The notes: a model not told the origin generated them from the sequence alone. A DNA stretch of 64,000 bases from Hippasteria phrygiana (GCA_037893225.1 JAZGUH010000155.1:1612001-1676000); one strand, 5' to 3'; numbered from the stretch's first letter, positions 44,540 to 56,496 are shown. Program-made: numbers and translations.

Positions 44540-44557
44540 ATAAAAGTTCACGACAAC

Positions 44558-46418
44558 ATGGACGTTGAAGGTGCACGCGACCCTTAGGAAGCTGGGATGT
44601 TGAACTTACGACAGTCCTGCTATGTCTACATAGGCAACCTGTCCAAAGAAATTGAGCAACTACAACGAAATTGAGCAGCTGACGATGAATCCAGCGAATC
44701 ACAGCGACGTTGTGAAGAAGCACGAGCGTCTGAAGGAAGTGTTTGAACTGTGTGAAGCCAGGTTCCTGTACTACATTGAGAGGCTTCAAGGGCAAGAAGC
44801 GGATGCAGTGAAGGTCGAGTTGAGCTCACACAGAAGGAACAAGGAGGAATTTGACGTGCGTCTCAACGAGTCGGAGAAATCACTTCGAGCCGATGATGAG
44901 CAGAGTGTCGCCCAGTCGTATAGGAGCAATGCAAGTACCTCGTCTAGCATGGGGCTGAGGGAGGCGAAGGTGAAACAGAAACTGGCCGAAGCCAAGGTCG
45001 AACAATTGCGGAAAAGGCAAACTCTCGAAAGAGAACAGTTAAAACTCAAAGAACAGATGGCCTCTTTGGAGGCACAGCAGGAAGTAGAGAATGCCCAGAC
45101 TGAAGTCAAAGCTTGGCAAGATGAACGTGATGGAGAACCAGCAGCCCAGATTGGTGAGCCAGCTCTTGCGCGTAATATATCGGAGGTTGAACCTCCCACG
45201 CAACCTGTGGAAAACCCAAAAATTGAATCGGCTAACTCAAATGATCTTGACAAGCTCTGTCAGACCATGGTTATGGCAATGAATGTGCCAAAGCCAGAGA
45301 TCTGCACCTTTAGTGGGAACCTCCTAGACTACTGGTCGTTTGTGCATACCTTTGAGGTAAATATCGAATCTAAGGCCACTGACAGTAGAAGCAAACTAGC
45401 TTACCTGATTTAATTCTGCAAGGGTAGAGCAAGAGAGAGCATTGAAAACTGTGTTCTCATGGATCCCGAAAGTGGGTACAAAAGAGCAAGAGAAATTTTG
45501 GCAGACCAGTTTGGTCAACCTCACCACATCACCCATGCAATGATGCATCAGGCACTAGCTAGGCCACAGATAAAGCCTAATGATGGTCAAGGCTTGTGGA
45601 ATCTTGCCCGTAGCATGCAAACATTTCAGACTACTCTTGAGCAAATGGGTTATAAGTCTGACTTAAATTGTACAGATAGTTTGTTGAAGGTACAACAGTT
45701 ATTGCGGGTACATTTGCAAGCAAGGTGGGCGAAGAAAGCTCAAGACCTTATACAGTCACGGGTAGAACCGAACTTTGCTCACCTGTCGGAGTTTGTTGTG
45801 GAGGCCGCCAGGGTATCGAGTAACATGTATGGCCAAACTATTTCTAAGCTTAAGATGGATAAACCGTCCCCATTTAAGCCCAAGTCAAACAAGCCATTGT
45901 ATAACAGGTCTGACAAGGTCACCACTTTGACTACTCAAGGTGATCCAGCAAGTGAGAAGCCTGATACCAAACTGCAGAGGAACTTCAGATGCCCTTGTTG
46001 CCCCCAACATCACAAGTTGGAAGACTGCAGTGAATTTGCGAAGGGGTCCTTTAGAGTCAGATTGAGGTTGGTGCGTCGCAAGAGGCTTTGCGATAACTGT
46101 TTTAAGCCGTTTCACATGGCCGATGCCTGCCGGTTTGCCCCTCAATGCAAGCAGCAAGGCTGTGAAGGAAAACACCACACGTTGCTACACCGTCCTCCGT
46201 TTGCGGACCTGTCCAAGGAGAAGGAGGCTGAATCTGGCATGGTGAGCAGTCAAGGGCCAGGTACAGCTACTGGGCTGGAACCAGCACTAGCAACAGCAAA
46301 CCCAGCGATGACGGTGGATGTAATAGCACCTTAGCTGACAGCTGTTCCAGCAAGGTGTGCCTTAGGGTCGTTCCTGTAAGGGTTAAAGGCAAAAATATAG
46401 AGAAACAAACCTGGGCTC
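44558..46418 (+). pseudogene. gag: BEL/Pao Gag and start of protease
   Basis: ATG 44558 opens with MDVEGARDP, then a TAG and a frameshift near 44665. From there one frame runs to 46334 except for a TAA at 45411-45413. It shows a coiled-coil region (about 44940-45110), a DUF1759-type block (CTFSGNLLDYWSFVHTFE, then KLAYLI at the stop) and the BEL-type zinc region (LCDNCFKPFHMADAC, then CEGKHHTLLH, 46087-46185). After the stop at 46334 another phase reads VCLRVVPVRVKGK and TWAL, the start of the BEL retroviral-like protease, and is cut at 46418 by the Gypsy LTR. In BEL elements this protein forms the particle and binds RNA. The lesions make it a pseudogene. Confidence 0.8.
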
Positions 46419-46619
46419 TGTAATGATCAGATGGATTGGATTAAAATGAAAAGACACTTGAGTATATTTGAGCCAGCTACCGGTAATGTATTGTGTATAC
46501 AAGATGGCTGACCACACAGAAAACTCTCTCACATGGTGTGTGCACTAGACAATAGAGGGCGCTGTGCATTATTAGTGGTACAGTTCCAATGAACCCTATG
46601 AATGCATACATTCATTACA
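46419..46619 (-). repeat. Gypsy 3' LTR, 201 bp
   Basis: Its ends are perfect 8-bp inverted repeats (TGTAATGA ... TCATTACA). It follows a purine-rich tract on the minus strand, as expected for the 3' LTR. It abuts the BEL protease codon at gggctc. Confidence 0.85.
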
Positions 46620-46958
46620 TCTCCCCTTTTAAGCCAAAATTCTTTAAAAAGCATTGAAGCACTTATGATTTTAACAAACTTTTAACTGTCTACAGGAACT
46701 TTAAACTATCTACTTTTTTTTTAAACAGGGCAACAATTCTTTGCTTAACAAACACTAGTGTGAACAGAGGTGGACTACTCTGTCACAAAGGGATTATACA
46801 GGGTTTATTCTGCCCTTGTGTGTATAATCACAGGTCAAGTTTTATAACTGGTTGGGTTATTGCATATGAATTTTAAAAACACTCTGGTTTTACAAAGTGA
46901 CAGGCATTATTGCTTTGTTTGGTTTAGGAAACAAAGTGTTCCAAGTAAGATGGCAGTT
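46620..46958 (-). other. Gypsy 3' untranslated region
   Basis: AT-rich, without open frame, between the integrase stop and the LTR. It ends in the polypurine tract at 46620-46632. Confidence 0.65.
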
Positions 46959-47783
46959 TTATAGTTCGTCCATATCTAGTGGTTGTGGGGGATGAGGCAG
47001 TTTGCTTTTGCCTTGATTGTGTCCTTGATTGTCATTGTGGGAATTCAGAGATTGGCCAGAGTTTGCAGTGTCGTCCGGCAGGTCGTGGCGGTAGGATTTG
47101 CTGAGATCTCTTCTGTTCCTGCGATATGCATGCCCATTTGGTTTGGTGACAATGTAGGACCGAGGTGTGTCAGCTTTGCTGGAGACTACTACTGGTTTCC
47201 ATGTTTTTTTGTCCCGCACATGAACTTTGTCTCCTGGACTCAACAGAGGGAGCGACTTGGAGCTCTGGTCATAGTAGTATTTCTGCTTCATCTGGTGCTT
47301 GTGCAGTTGTTGTGTTATCCCAGTAAACGTGTGCGGTTCCAGTAGCTTTGCAGAGGTAGGGAGTTGGGTTTGTGTTCTGCGACCAAGGAATAACTGTGCT
47401 GGAGAGGGAAGCCCATCACGCGGTGTGTTTCTGTAGTCGAGAAGTGCAAGATGGGGATCAGCTTTATCCGCCTTTGCTTTTTTGATGAGTTTCTTTGCCG
47501 TCTGAACTGCTTTTTCTGCTCTGCCATTGGACTGAGTGTACAGCGGTGATGACGTGGTGTGTTTTATGCCATAGTCCTTGGTGAACTGCCTGAATTCTGC
47601 TGATGCAAACTGGGGCCCATTATCGGTAATGAGCTTATCGGGGATCCCATATCGTGAGAACTGTTGTTTACAGCAAGTGATTACTGCTGAAGACTTGGAG
47701 CTTGCAAGTTTGTTGACCTCGATGAAGTTGGAGTAGTAGTCAACCAATACAATGTACTGTTTAGTTTCTATCTCGAACAAATC
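46959..47783 (-). pseudogene. pol: Gypsy integrase, C-terminal part
   Basis: On the minus strand, directly after the inserted TIR element, the frame reads SDLFEIETKQYIVLVDYYS (first catalytic Asp), LITDNGPQF (second Asp) and SNGRAEKAVQ (catalytic Glu). A C-terminal DNA-binding region rich in Lys/Arg and a Gln/Asn/His-rich end follow, with a stop at 46959. All three catalytic residues are present. The frame joins exactly to the piece ending at 52638 if the insertion and one copy of its 3-bp duplication are removed. Confidence 0.85.
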
Positions 47784-48366
47784 AGATAGGCCGTGGGCCA
47801 AGGCCCAAAAAGAGCTTCTTTCGTAACGTACCTAAGGAGGATGATTTCTTTTTGGTTTGTTCAATAGAAATAAATATCACAGATAGTATTTGGGTTGTTC
47901 TTAGTTGTGAATCTTGTTTGTTAATGAGCACAACACTCTCAAACTGTTGATTAAAATCGACTTCTTCTCACGGAAAGGGGCTGAAAAGTGACTAGTCTGG
48001 CGCAGTTCACCGTGTGTATGTGACGTCTGGGAGCCATACAATAGTCTCCATAGTACCGCGCCTTGTTTACGTAAATTCAGCAACCGCAGGAGACTACGAG
48101 AGAGCGATGCATAAGAGAGCGGTTCTAACGTGGACTTCGGCGATATTTCTTACAATTGTCGACCTGACAGAGGAAAATTAAAACTTCAAAACACAAAATC
48201 TGGGACAGAATGTATCATAGCTGTTGCAGGTTTCCTGAGTTTGAAAATATTTGTTTTAGAAATACGTCAAAACAACGAGTGTTTGAGGCCGTTTGTGTCA
48301 TGTTTACTTCGTACATCAGCTGCTTGGGTGCACGTACAGAGTGTATGCACCCTCAATTTCATTCAG

Positions 48367-48405
48367 GTCGCTGACGCAATACTTTCAAGCAAGGCTGTAA
48401 TGAAG
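48367..48405 (+). other. conserved 39-bp exon in the TIR element
   Basis: It lies between the acceptor caatttcattcag and the donor GTGAGG and reads VADAILSSKAVMK. Copy 1 keeps the same length and both splice borders on the minus strand (18137-18099, VADAILSSKALAK), which supports its being coding. Confidence 0.45.
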
Positions 48406-49308
48406 GTGAGGTTATTTCCCCCGTATATTATCGATAGATTGATGCAATGGTCAGGCATGTTTTGGTTGATTTTCCAAACTACATACAACGAAGACTCGGT
48501 CCCATATATTCATATGCATCATACATGTAGGCCTTTGCAAGGGCTAACTTTATACAACTTACAAGGATCACTAGCAGAACTGCATTTTCGTCTGCAGGTC
48601 TAGTGTTGGTCGAGACTGCTGTCATGGTCATTATTATGGCAGTGTTCTTTTTAAAATGAAATGTTGGGAGGTTAGTATTTAGTTTATTTTGGGGTTTGTG
48701 GGGGGGGGGGGGGGGTTCTGTTGAGAAAAGGTCTTACACACTGTGTAAAGTCATAACTTTCTGAATGTTTTGTTTTCAAGGGACACTAGTTGAATAGGAA
48801 AGAATGTAGTATTCAGACGCCATTGTGTTAGTTATGTAGTTGTACAATGTCTATGGTGACTCATGACCATTTTTAGAAATGTTCTGTCCCAAATTCATGT
48901 TCTTTTTTCCTTTTCAACATATATCTGCAATGACTAACCATCATTGAAGTAAGATATGGTTAAACAAAAGTAGCGGCAGGACGTTGCATTCTTTCCGTTG
49001 AATATTCTAAATAATTCCAAAAACAATGAGCCAAACTGTTGCGCCCTTTTACCACCCCGCCCCTAAAAAGCCCACATTGGTTGGGTTTATTTTGCACAAC
49101 ATAACATGTTCCAGCAAGTTGTTTCCAATAAATTTGCCCGACAAGTTCAACATTTTCCCAATAATTTTTTTTAATTGGCCTTTATCAGGAGTTTCAGGAC
49201 ATCCTGGAGATATTAGCAAACTATATCAACATCTGAGAGAAGTATCCAACCATCTTGAATATTCATTTTACATGTACATGTATTTATAATTGTTTTCCTT
49301 TTTTTCAG

Positions 49309-49502
49309 CACGAGGGGTCTACCACCAGTCACTGAAGGACAAAGGATCTTTCAAAAGGGCCCATAGAAATTTCACCAGCATGATCAACGCAGACAAAACT
49401 TGTGCACGCCTTTTTGTGCATGCCCTGTTGGACTTCACCAAGGACTGGATCGACTGGGTACTCCATTTATTCATCAAGGAAGAAAGGCAACCCGATTTTA
49501 CG
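49309..49502 (+). CDS. conserved exon of unknown function in the TIR element
   Basis: Preceded by the acceptor ttcctttttttcag and followed by GTGACA. It is open in one frame, reading GVYHQSLKDKGSFKRAHRN, then MINADKTCARLFVHALLDF and KDWIDWVLHLFIKEE. The copy at about 17205-17013 (minus) has the same exon with a frameshift after INADKT. It is the best candidate for part of the element's own protein or of a captured host gene. I do not recognise the family. Confidence 0.45.
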
Positions 49503-50042
49503 GTGACATTTTTTAAGTCCATGCAATTATTTTGGCTTTCTATGTTGCATGTTGTGCTTATGCCTTGTTAAATTTCACTGACGAGGCGGCCCTGATGAAG
49601 CTACTTGGATTTTGAGCAAACATTGGAGCTAAAGTAATTTTCCTTCGAGAAAGTGCCTTCCATTACTTAACGTGACCAAATGCAAGTACTACTAAGAGAT
49701 CTCTTTCTTAATATGCCTTCAACCATTACGTAATTTAAGGCCACTCATTCTTCAGTCTTGTTCCTTGATGGACAATACAATGTGTGATATTCACTCAAAG
49801 TTTTAAATATCAGTGACTGTTTTATAACTTAATTATGCCATTCTTCAACTGGAACTGTAAGGTCTGAGAAGAACAGTGGACTGTGTGTGGCCATCTATTT
49901 TTAATTAATGTTGCAAGATAACGGTCAGTGCCCAATTTTTTTCCAATAACTGTTGGAAGTGAATTTTCAATTCAAGACTGAAAGGAGTAAACAATTCTGA
50001 ATTAATAATTTCAATGGCTAAAATCACTTTCCAAGGTGTTGT

Positions 50043-50902
50043 TGTTACGAAGTCAGATATCAAACTGGGAAAAGGAAATAGGCCAAACTAGGACAGACAA
50101 GGGTTAAACCCATAAAGAATAAGACGGCTGAGACGAGATTAATGTATTAAACGAACTTTAAATAATTACTCCTCAAACAAAAGAATATTTACATCGAGTG
50201 AACGAACTAGCGACTAAGAAATACATTATTAATAAGATAAATGAATAGGATACCGGTATCCGAATAATGATGAGGGGCTTGAGAGGTAGACTTGGCAGCC
50301 GGCGGACGAAGAGATGAACGACAGGAGGCGACATGGTCAGGCAGGCATCGGTAGAGCTCAAGGTCTCAAGTCCCGCAAGGAGTGTGGAACCGGCAATAAG
50401 ATGCAAGTCCGGTGGACGACGGGCTGTTGGACCCAGATCTAGGCCATCAACTCAGCGAGACCAGCTCCTGTACCGAGATTTAATGTGGCGATCCCGCAGA
50501 CGTCTGATCACATCAAGCAGGCCGTAGCAAAACGAGACAGCAACGCGGTAGCGGCCGCGGCCCGGCCCCTCAAGTTAAGATGTAACACCCATCGAGCAGC
50601 GTCAGGGCGTGCTTATGAAGTCAACTGGAGAGCGGCAGCGACGGCACGCCCATGTAACAGAAGTAACAGCTCTGGCGTGCAAACCTCACGCCCAGGTTTA
50701 TAAGGGGTTAATTGTCACACCATTGAACGAGTTTTAACAAAGTGTACTAGAAAGTTACTACAATAGAGTATTACGTATTACCCGCATTCGGTCTATACGT
50801 GTACGGCTGAAGGATGAATAATTAGGTTACTTTTTACTCCTGACCAACTCCAAAGAATTAACTCTGGTACTCAATACATGTACTAGGTCAGCGAATATAA
50901 CA
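50043..50902. mobile_element. solo LTR, 860 bp
   Basis: It begins TGTTACGAAG, ends CGAATATAACA (TGTTA/TAACA inverted ends), and is flanked by gttgt on both sides (50038-50042 and 50903-50907). The matching place in copy 1 of the host element (about 15775-15790) has one gttgt and no insert, an independent empty site. A single long terminal repeat without internal region is what LTR-LTR recombination leaves. Orientation and family unknown; the 5-bp duplication fits Gypsy or BEL. Confidence 0.85.
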
Positions 50903-52637
50903 GTTGTACTTTGCAATTCTTGTTTTAGTAAGTACATGTATTAATAACGAATGAAAAAAAAAGAAATTGCTGACAAAAGTTAACATGTTCATATATTAAC
51001 AAATTTATTCTTGTCCATTCCATGAACAGCATGTGAAATTTGAGAAATTACACTTCTTATCTAAGTTATTTTCAATAAATTGATGGATTATATTTTTGTA
51101 GATATTCTTGAAATGATAAAAAGGAAAAATTGTACTCAATCTAACACTCTTGCAATACAGGTGTAATTTTACAAGGGGTGATTAGTCTGTCTGGAAACAT
51201 CCCCCCCCCCCCCAACAAACGTTTTTGTTCAGGGTACTGACAATTTTTTTCTGTAGCAATGGTTTTCAAAAGTAAATTTAAGAACGATTTGAACTACTTT
51301 AAAGGTTTAGTGTACTTGTTCATTATGCATGCTGCTCTATAGCAAATGACGAGTTTCATTAGAATACTTCAAACTTAAGTTGCCTTTCTAAAATGAGGTA
51401 GAATGACAGGGAACAGGTGTGTACATAAGACTACTATAAACAATAAATACCTCAGGAATATTCTGATATGAAGCACACGTTCAATACGTATTTGCTTTCT
51501 TTTTAAATAAATTAAACTACACTAAAAACACAGAAAGCATCTTTAACTAGTAAAGACAATTAAGATGAACATAAGGATTACTAGAACAGCTCAGTCTCAC
51601 TTAATGTTTGCTTTGGTTCTCATAATGAGCCAATATAGCTTGTAGTACTAGTAGTAAATATGAAAATGTGCATCCATAATATTTAACCCAGATTCCTCGT
51701 AGAAATGTATGGCCCCCACGAGCTATAATTTCAAAACGTTGTCAGGCATGGTTTCATTAATACTAATTTTATTTGATTTTATTATTATTATTATTTGGGG
51801 TGGGGGGGGGGTTTGGTTCTGTACTCGTTCCTTCTGACCTGATTTTCATAAAATTCTTTGAAAAAATCCATGTCTTTGGAATTATGCGCAAATTTTTCAA
51901 TATCGTAAAAAAGTTTAAAATTGATTTGTTCGGATAAAGCTACTGCTCTTCCCCCATACAAGTAATAAGTATGCCTTAATTGTACTTACTACTGAATGAA
52001 AGTCTTTATATCTTGTTAACAAATAATACTAGTCGAGATGCCTGGCTTACAATTTTAATAAAGTAATGAAATAAGTGAGATTACACAGCATTCCCGATGA
52101 AACTCAGCGCTTGTTAACGCGGCCGCGGATAGACATCCGCAGTCGCCGCTACTGCACGAGCGATCTCGGCGAAATTGCTGTCTAGTTGTTCTCCCTTTGC
52201 ACACAGTGTGTCACCTTGTTCCATAACGTTTCAGTAAAGGGGAACACTTTTTCCTTTGGCAGATTGTGCAACATGTATTTTATGCACCGAAATCACGAAT
52301 GCATGTCATGTCCGTCTCCTCCGGACGTCGCCATCTTGGATTGCGCAACATCTTGTTACCAGACGCTCCAATACATTGTTAACATTGATCGATAGCAGAG
52401 GGACCCGACTTTTTTTTACAGCCACGTACTCCAAAAAATAGAGCTTTGAAGGAATTTTATTTGCCCGAACTTTTTACTGCTACATAAAAGCAAACAAAAC
52501 AAGACAAAAAGAACAAGGTTCACACAATTCAGTCTATTTTTGGCTTCGTTTTAATATGATTTGCAGGTATATTGCCGAGGTACGTTACGAAAATTAAAAA
52601 CTAAAGCACTTTTTGCGACTCGGCCCACGGCCTAAGA

Positions 52638-54336
52638 GCCAACTTTTTGCCATGGTCGGAGAGGAATCTCATGTGGTATCATTGGCTCTTTACGATTTTT
52701 GTGTTGGCTAGTACTGCATATCGGACAGCGACTAACCATGTCAGTTATCTGTGCAGACATGTTTGGCCAGAACATGACATCTCGTGCTAACCGCTTTGTT
52801 TTCTCAATTCCCTGGTGACTTTGATGTACTTTGGTTAGCATGAGTTTGGTCAGGCTTGCTGGGATGACCACTTTGTCATTTTTGAAGATGAGATCTTCTT
52901 CAAGTGTAAGCTGTTCGCGAAAGTCCCAGTAGGGTGCAAGGTCGGCTGATACTTGTGACTTCACGTCAGGCCAACCCTCACGAATAGTTGCTGCCAACTG
53001 TTGCATAACTGGGTCATTTGCAGTTTCACGCTGAAGTTCCGATAGCCTTTCTGTTGACATTGGTAGGCACGTTATCATGCATATCGGAATTTCGCAGTCG
53101 TCGTCCTCAGGGTCTGGGATGTACGGTGGAAAGTTGCGGCTTAGTGCATCCGCAACTACAAGTTCTGTTCCTTTTCTGTAGCGTACATCCACTTGATATT
53201 TTTGCAGCTTGAGGAGCATGCGTTGGAGTCGTGGTGCTGTTTGCTCAGGTGATTTCTTCATTATCGCTTCGAGTAGTTTATGATCAGTCTCCACCACAAA
53301 GTTTCGGCCAAACAAATACTGATGGAATCGCTCACATCCAAAAGTAATTGCATTCAGCTCTTTTTCGATTTGTGCATAGTGACGCTGAGTTGGTGAGAGG
53401 GCTTTAGATGCATATGCTACTGGCTTGTTATCCTGGAGTAGGACAGCCCCTACACCATCTTTGGAGGCATCCGTATTGACTAGCACTGGCTTGGCAACAT
53501 CATAATACTGCAAAACTGGTGCTTCACTGACCAGCTTCTTCAGCTTTTCAAAGCTGTACTGTTGCTCGGATGTCCAGTGCCATGCAGTGTCTTTCTCAAG
53601 TAGCTTTCTCAGCGGAGCTGTGATACCAGCCATGTTAGGTACAAACTTTCCAAGGTAATTAACCATACCCAGAAATCGCTGCAGTTCAGTTTTGTTGGTG
53701 GGCTCCTGCAGGCTTGTGATTGCTCGTATTTTCTGTTCGTCTGGTTTCAGCCCTTCTGGGGTGAGTGTGTGGCCAATGTATGTGACATTTGCGACTTTGA
53801 AGCGACATTTACGAGGATTTAGCTTCATTTTTCTCTCCGCAACACGCTGCAGTACGTGTTCCAGTCGCTCATCATGTTGTTTCTCATTTTCACCCCATGC
53901 CAGAATGTCATCCATGATAACTTCCACACCTTCAAAGCCTTCAAATATCTAATTCATTGCTCGCTGAAAAATCTCGGGGGCTGTATTGATGCCGAAGGGC
54001 ATGCGTAGGTAACGGTAGCGACCATACGGAGTATTGAAGGTGCATAGCTAGGGACTCTCTTCATCAAGTTGAATTTGCCAATAGCCACAATTGGCATCAA
54101 GTGTGCTGAACACTTTAGCATTCGGCATTCTTGCAGCTACTTCTTCAACTGTTTTCATTGGATAGTGTTCTCTGCGCAGTGGTCATTTAGATCTTTGGGG
54201 TCTAAGCATAATGCGTACCTTGTCAGTTCCTTTCTTATTGACCACAACCATGCTATTGCCCCACTGAGTAGGCTGCTGTTCTTTCACGATCACTCCAAGC
54301 TTTTCCATTCTTTTCAGTTCATCTTTGACTAGGGAA
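52638..54336 (-). pseudogene. pol: Gypsy reverse transcriptase, RNase H, integrase N-terminus
   Basis: Read on the minus strand from about 54336: KDELKRMEKLGVI, then WGNSMVVVNKKGTDK, a frame break, KVFSTLDANCGYWQIQLDEE, a stop (54048-54050), [19 protein letters not shown], a stop (53949-53951), then an open frame of 431 codons. That frame starts with the catalytic IMDDILAWG and includes RNase H ([30 protein letters not shown]) and the integrase zinc region (HQSHQGIEKTK ... CPICSTSQ). It ends at PWQKVGS where the TIR element is inserted. The fingers part of RT carries the stops, so the copy is inactive. Confidence 0.85.
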
Positions 54337-54637
54337 AATCAGCCAGATGTCACACAGCTGTTTGTTAAAATGTATAAGGGTTTGTGTGCTATCAGAAAGC
54401 CATTTGTATTTTTCAAGTAACTGATTATTTAGGGTGAAATCATGGTAATTTGATAAGATAAATAAGGAAGGTTGTTTTAGATCATGGATGATCAGTGTTC
54501 AATAGTAGTGCAGTTTGATACTGTTTGGACCCATGTAAGTTGTGTAATTTCAGTTAATGTACTCCGCTGTAATAGGTTAAAGGTGTATGATCCAGCGCTT
54601 CCAAAACTGGTCGGATGTGTAATCATACGGGCTGGTA
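54337..54637 (+). other. probable BEL 3' end upstream of the LTR
   Basis: AT-rich, between the broken Gypsy RT and the BEL 3' LTR. No BEL pol motif was recognised and there is no Gypsy LTR. It is best read as BEL 3' untranslated DNA left after a deletion that removed the Gypsy 5' part and BEL pol together. Confidence 0.4.
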
Positions 54638-55275
54638 TGTAGCGTTGTGCAGTTAGGGACCGTTAGGTTGTTCTAGCGCCCTCTCTCGAGTATTTTCCAT
54701 GAGACGGTTGAGGGCAGCATTGAATGGAACGCGATGTGATTAAGAGAATTTATTTGCTGATTGAGTCGTAAGCTGCACATTTCCATTTTGTTAATCACCA
54801 TCCCTGACTCCACAAGTGTCGGTAATAGCCTATACATATTATGAATGATTATTCCACATTATAGAATGTTGTGGGGGTTTTAGGTGACATTTTCACACAT
54901 TCATTTGGGGTTTATAAACATAAACTGACTCTGCGTTTGGACTTGCATATACCTTCATATGAGTTGCACTGTATGTGCATATATAATGGTGTTGCATTGC
55001 TGTAGCCTACTTAAGGTAGTTTATCATTATTCTTCTTTATATTGAACCTCATCGATGCTCATTGCTCACTGATTGACATCGTGTACTGTGCTGTACTACA
55101 GTTGTGTTTGCTGTTGCATAGTAGAGTTGTCACTACTTGAGATTATGCAGAGTTTGTGTCGAACTTGAAATCTGTGCTGCAAAGAAACTGACACAAACGC
55201 AATAAACAAGTGAACAGTTGGAGTTGAGATTTGAGTGTTCCGGCGTGGAGTTAATTACCTTATGTAACGGTTACA
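54638..55275 (+). repeat. BEL 3' LTR, 638 bp
   Basis: It starts TGTAGCGTTG and ends AACGGTTACA (TGTA/TACA). A likely polyadenylation signal, caataaac, lies near 55199. It is followed by the ctccc target duplication and the resumed minisatellite. Confidence 0.85.
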
Positions 55276-55620
55276 CTCCCTATCCCCTCTGTCACACTTC
55301 TTTGAATCATCATCCTCCCTATCCCCTCCCACACTTCTTTGAATCATCATCCTCCCTATCCCCTCCCCACACTTCTTTGAATCATCATCCTCCCTATATC
55401 CTCCCCACACTTCTTTGAATCATCATCCTCCCTATCCCCTCCCCACACTTCTTTGAATCGTCATCATCCTTATCCCCTCCCCTCCCCAAAGGCCACCTCG
55501 TTGTTCAGTACTCCACCCTATCCCCTCTCTCTTCCCCCATCTGAACCCCCTCCCACACACTTCTTTGAATCGTAATCCTTCCTATCCCCTCCCCCTATCC
55601 CACCATTTGCCAGACTTCCT
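55276..55620 (+). repeat. minisatellite array, right remainder
   Basis: The same 35-38-bp units as at 41970-44497 continue immediately after the BEL LTR, become irregular after 55480 and fade by 55620. This confirms that the BEL element landed inside the array. Confidence 0.9.
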
Positions 55621-56496
55621 TGTGCCGTCCTCTCTGCCTCACTCCTTTTGTTTTTTCCTCACTTTGAAACTAATAGATTTAGCACAAGGTAAGTTAGATT
55701 TTATAGTATGTGATCAACTCTAGTATCACCTGGTAAAAAGCGTGACCTTGTCAGTGTATGTGGCATGTGGGATGAGTGAACGAGTGCTTGATATAATGTG
55801 TGTTGGTACTTGGTTATCTCCAGACAACACATGGAAAGTCTCTATTGATGATCTCCACATTCAATGTTAATAAATAATGGTTCTTGCTACTAATTTATTT
55901 TGTGGATGTGGATGACTTAATGCAAAAAGTTATCCAAGAGAAAAGCAAAAGTTACACTCACAGAAAGTTTGTTTTTGTCTTGGCGGTATAATTGAAGATA
56001 AATGTTAATATTAAAGTTTCCTCTCCTTGTGCTGTAGTTTGATATTTAGCCCCAAAGAAAGAGGCCTAGGTCTGTATGACTAATGTTTATTGCTGATACA
56101 GTTCTAAATGTAGCATACCTAATCTAGTTTTAAATATTCACTGTTACAGGATTGAACATTGAATAAATGTGGCCACCAAAATGGAACGACGTGTGTAGCA
56201 CCAATTACTAGACCTAGCATCAGGGATGCCTGACAGTCTTTGATATGGGGCAGCTAATCCATAGTATCAATGGTTTTAGGGAAGAATTTTGCATTGTTCC
56301 AAAGGGATTGATAAACTGAACAGTATGAATTAGACTGCTAAACATTATTAACTTTGTAATTGATCATTATGTTCTTCTATCAATAGACTTTAAATAACAT
56401 GCTCAAAAAGTGTAAGTAAGGATGGAGATCTGTTTGAAATGACCCTTACTTTAGTTGGTTTTCACCTTCAGTTGGTTTTGATGTTTTTACGTACTT
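55621..56496. other. no gene seen
   Basis: AT-rich spacer without recognisable repeat or coding signal. Confidence 0.5.

Larger units (their letters stand above)
47787..52634 (+). mobile_element. unassigned TIR DNA element, copy 2 (4848 bp)
   Basis: The left end TAGGCCGTGGGCCAAG (47787) and right end, reverse complement TAGGCCGTGGGCCGAG (52634), match for 13 bases. They continue with similar subterminal words (caaaaag.gct.., cgtaacgtacct). The flanking aga at 47784-47786 and 52635-52637 is a 3-bp target duplication, and its removal restores the Gypsy integrase frame. Three-base duplications are known for Harbinger, CACTA and Academ elements, but the termini fit none I can name. It contains a solo LTR (50043-50902) and exon-like pieces also found in copy 1. 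No transposase was recognised. Confidence 0.85.
46419..54336 (-). mobile_element. Mag-like Gypsy retrotransposon, 5'-truncated, interrupted
   Basis: On the minus strand the order is reverse transcriptase (54336 to about 53600), RNase H, first part of integrase (to 52638), a foreign TIR element, the rest of integrase (47783-46959), a 3' UTR, a polypurine tract (aaaaggggaga, 46620-46632) and the 3' LTR (46619-46419). Gag, protease and the 5' LTR are missing: the sequence breaks off inside the RT near 54336. The RT/integrase style (IMDDILAWG, YIGHTLTPEG) fits the Mag branch. Confidence 0.8.
44498..55275 (+). mobile_element. BEL/Pao LTR retrotransposon, interrupted and internally deleted
   Basis: Both ends start with the same 42 bases (TGTAGCGTTGTGCAG...ttctagcgc) at 44498 and 54638. 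The bases directly outside are ctccc on the left (44493-44497) and ctccc on the right (55276-55280), a 5-bp target duplication cut from the minisatellite. Gag and the start of the protease are present (44558-46418). Most of pol is gone, replaced by a Gypsy element (46419-54336). The 5' LTR keeps only its first 42 bases; the 3' LTR is complete. Confidence 0.85.

Noticed and set aside
48130..48603. 157-residue frame near the left end of the TIR element
   Set aside because: Only a 39-bp part has splice borders conserved in the other copy. The rest crosses an acceptor and is probably intron and leader.
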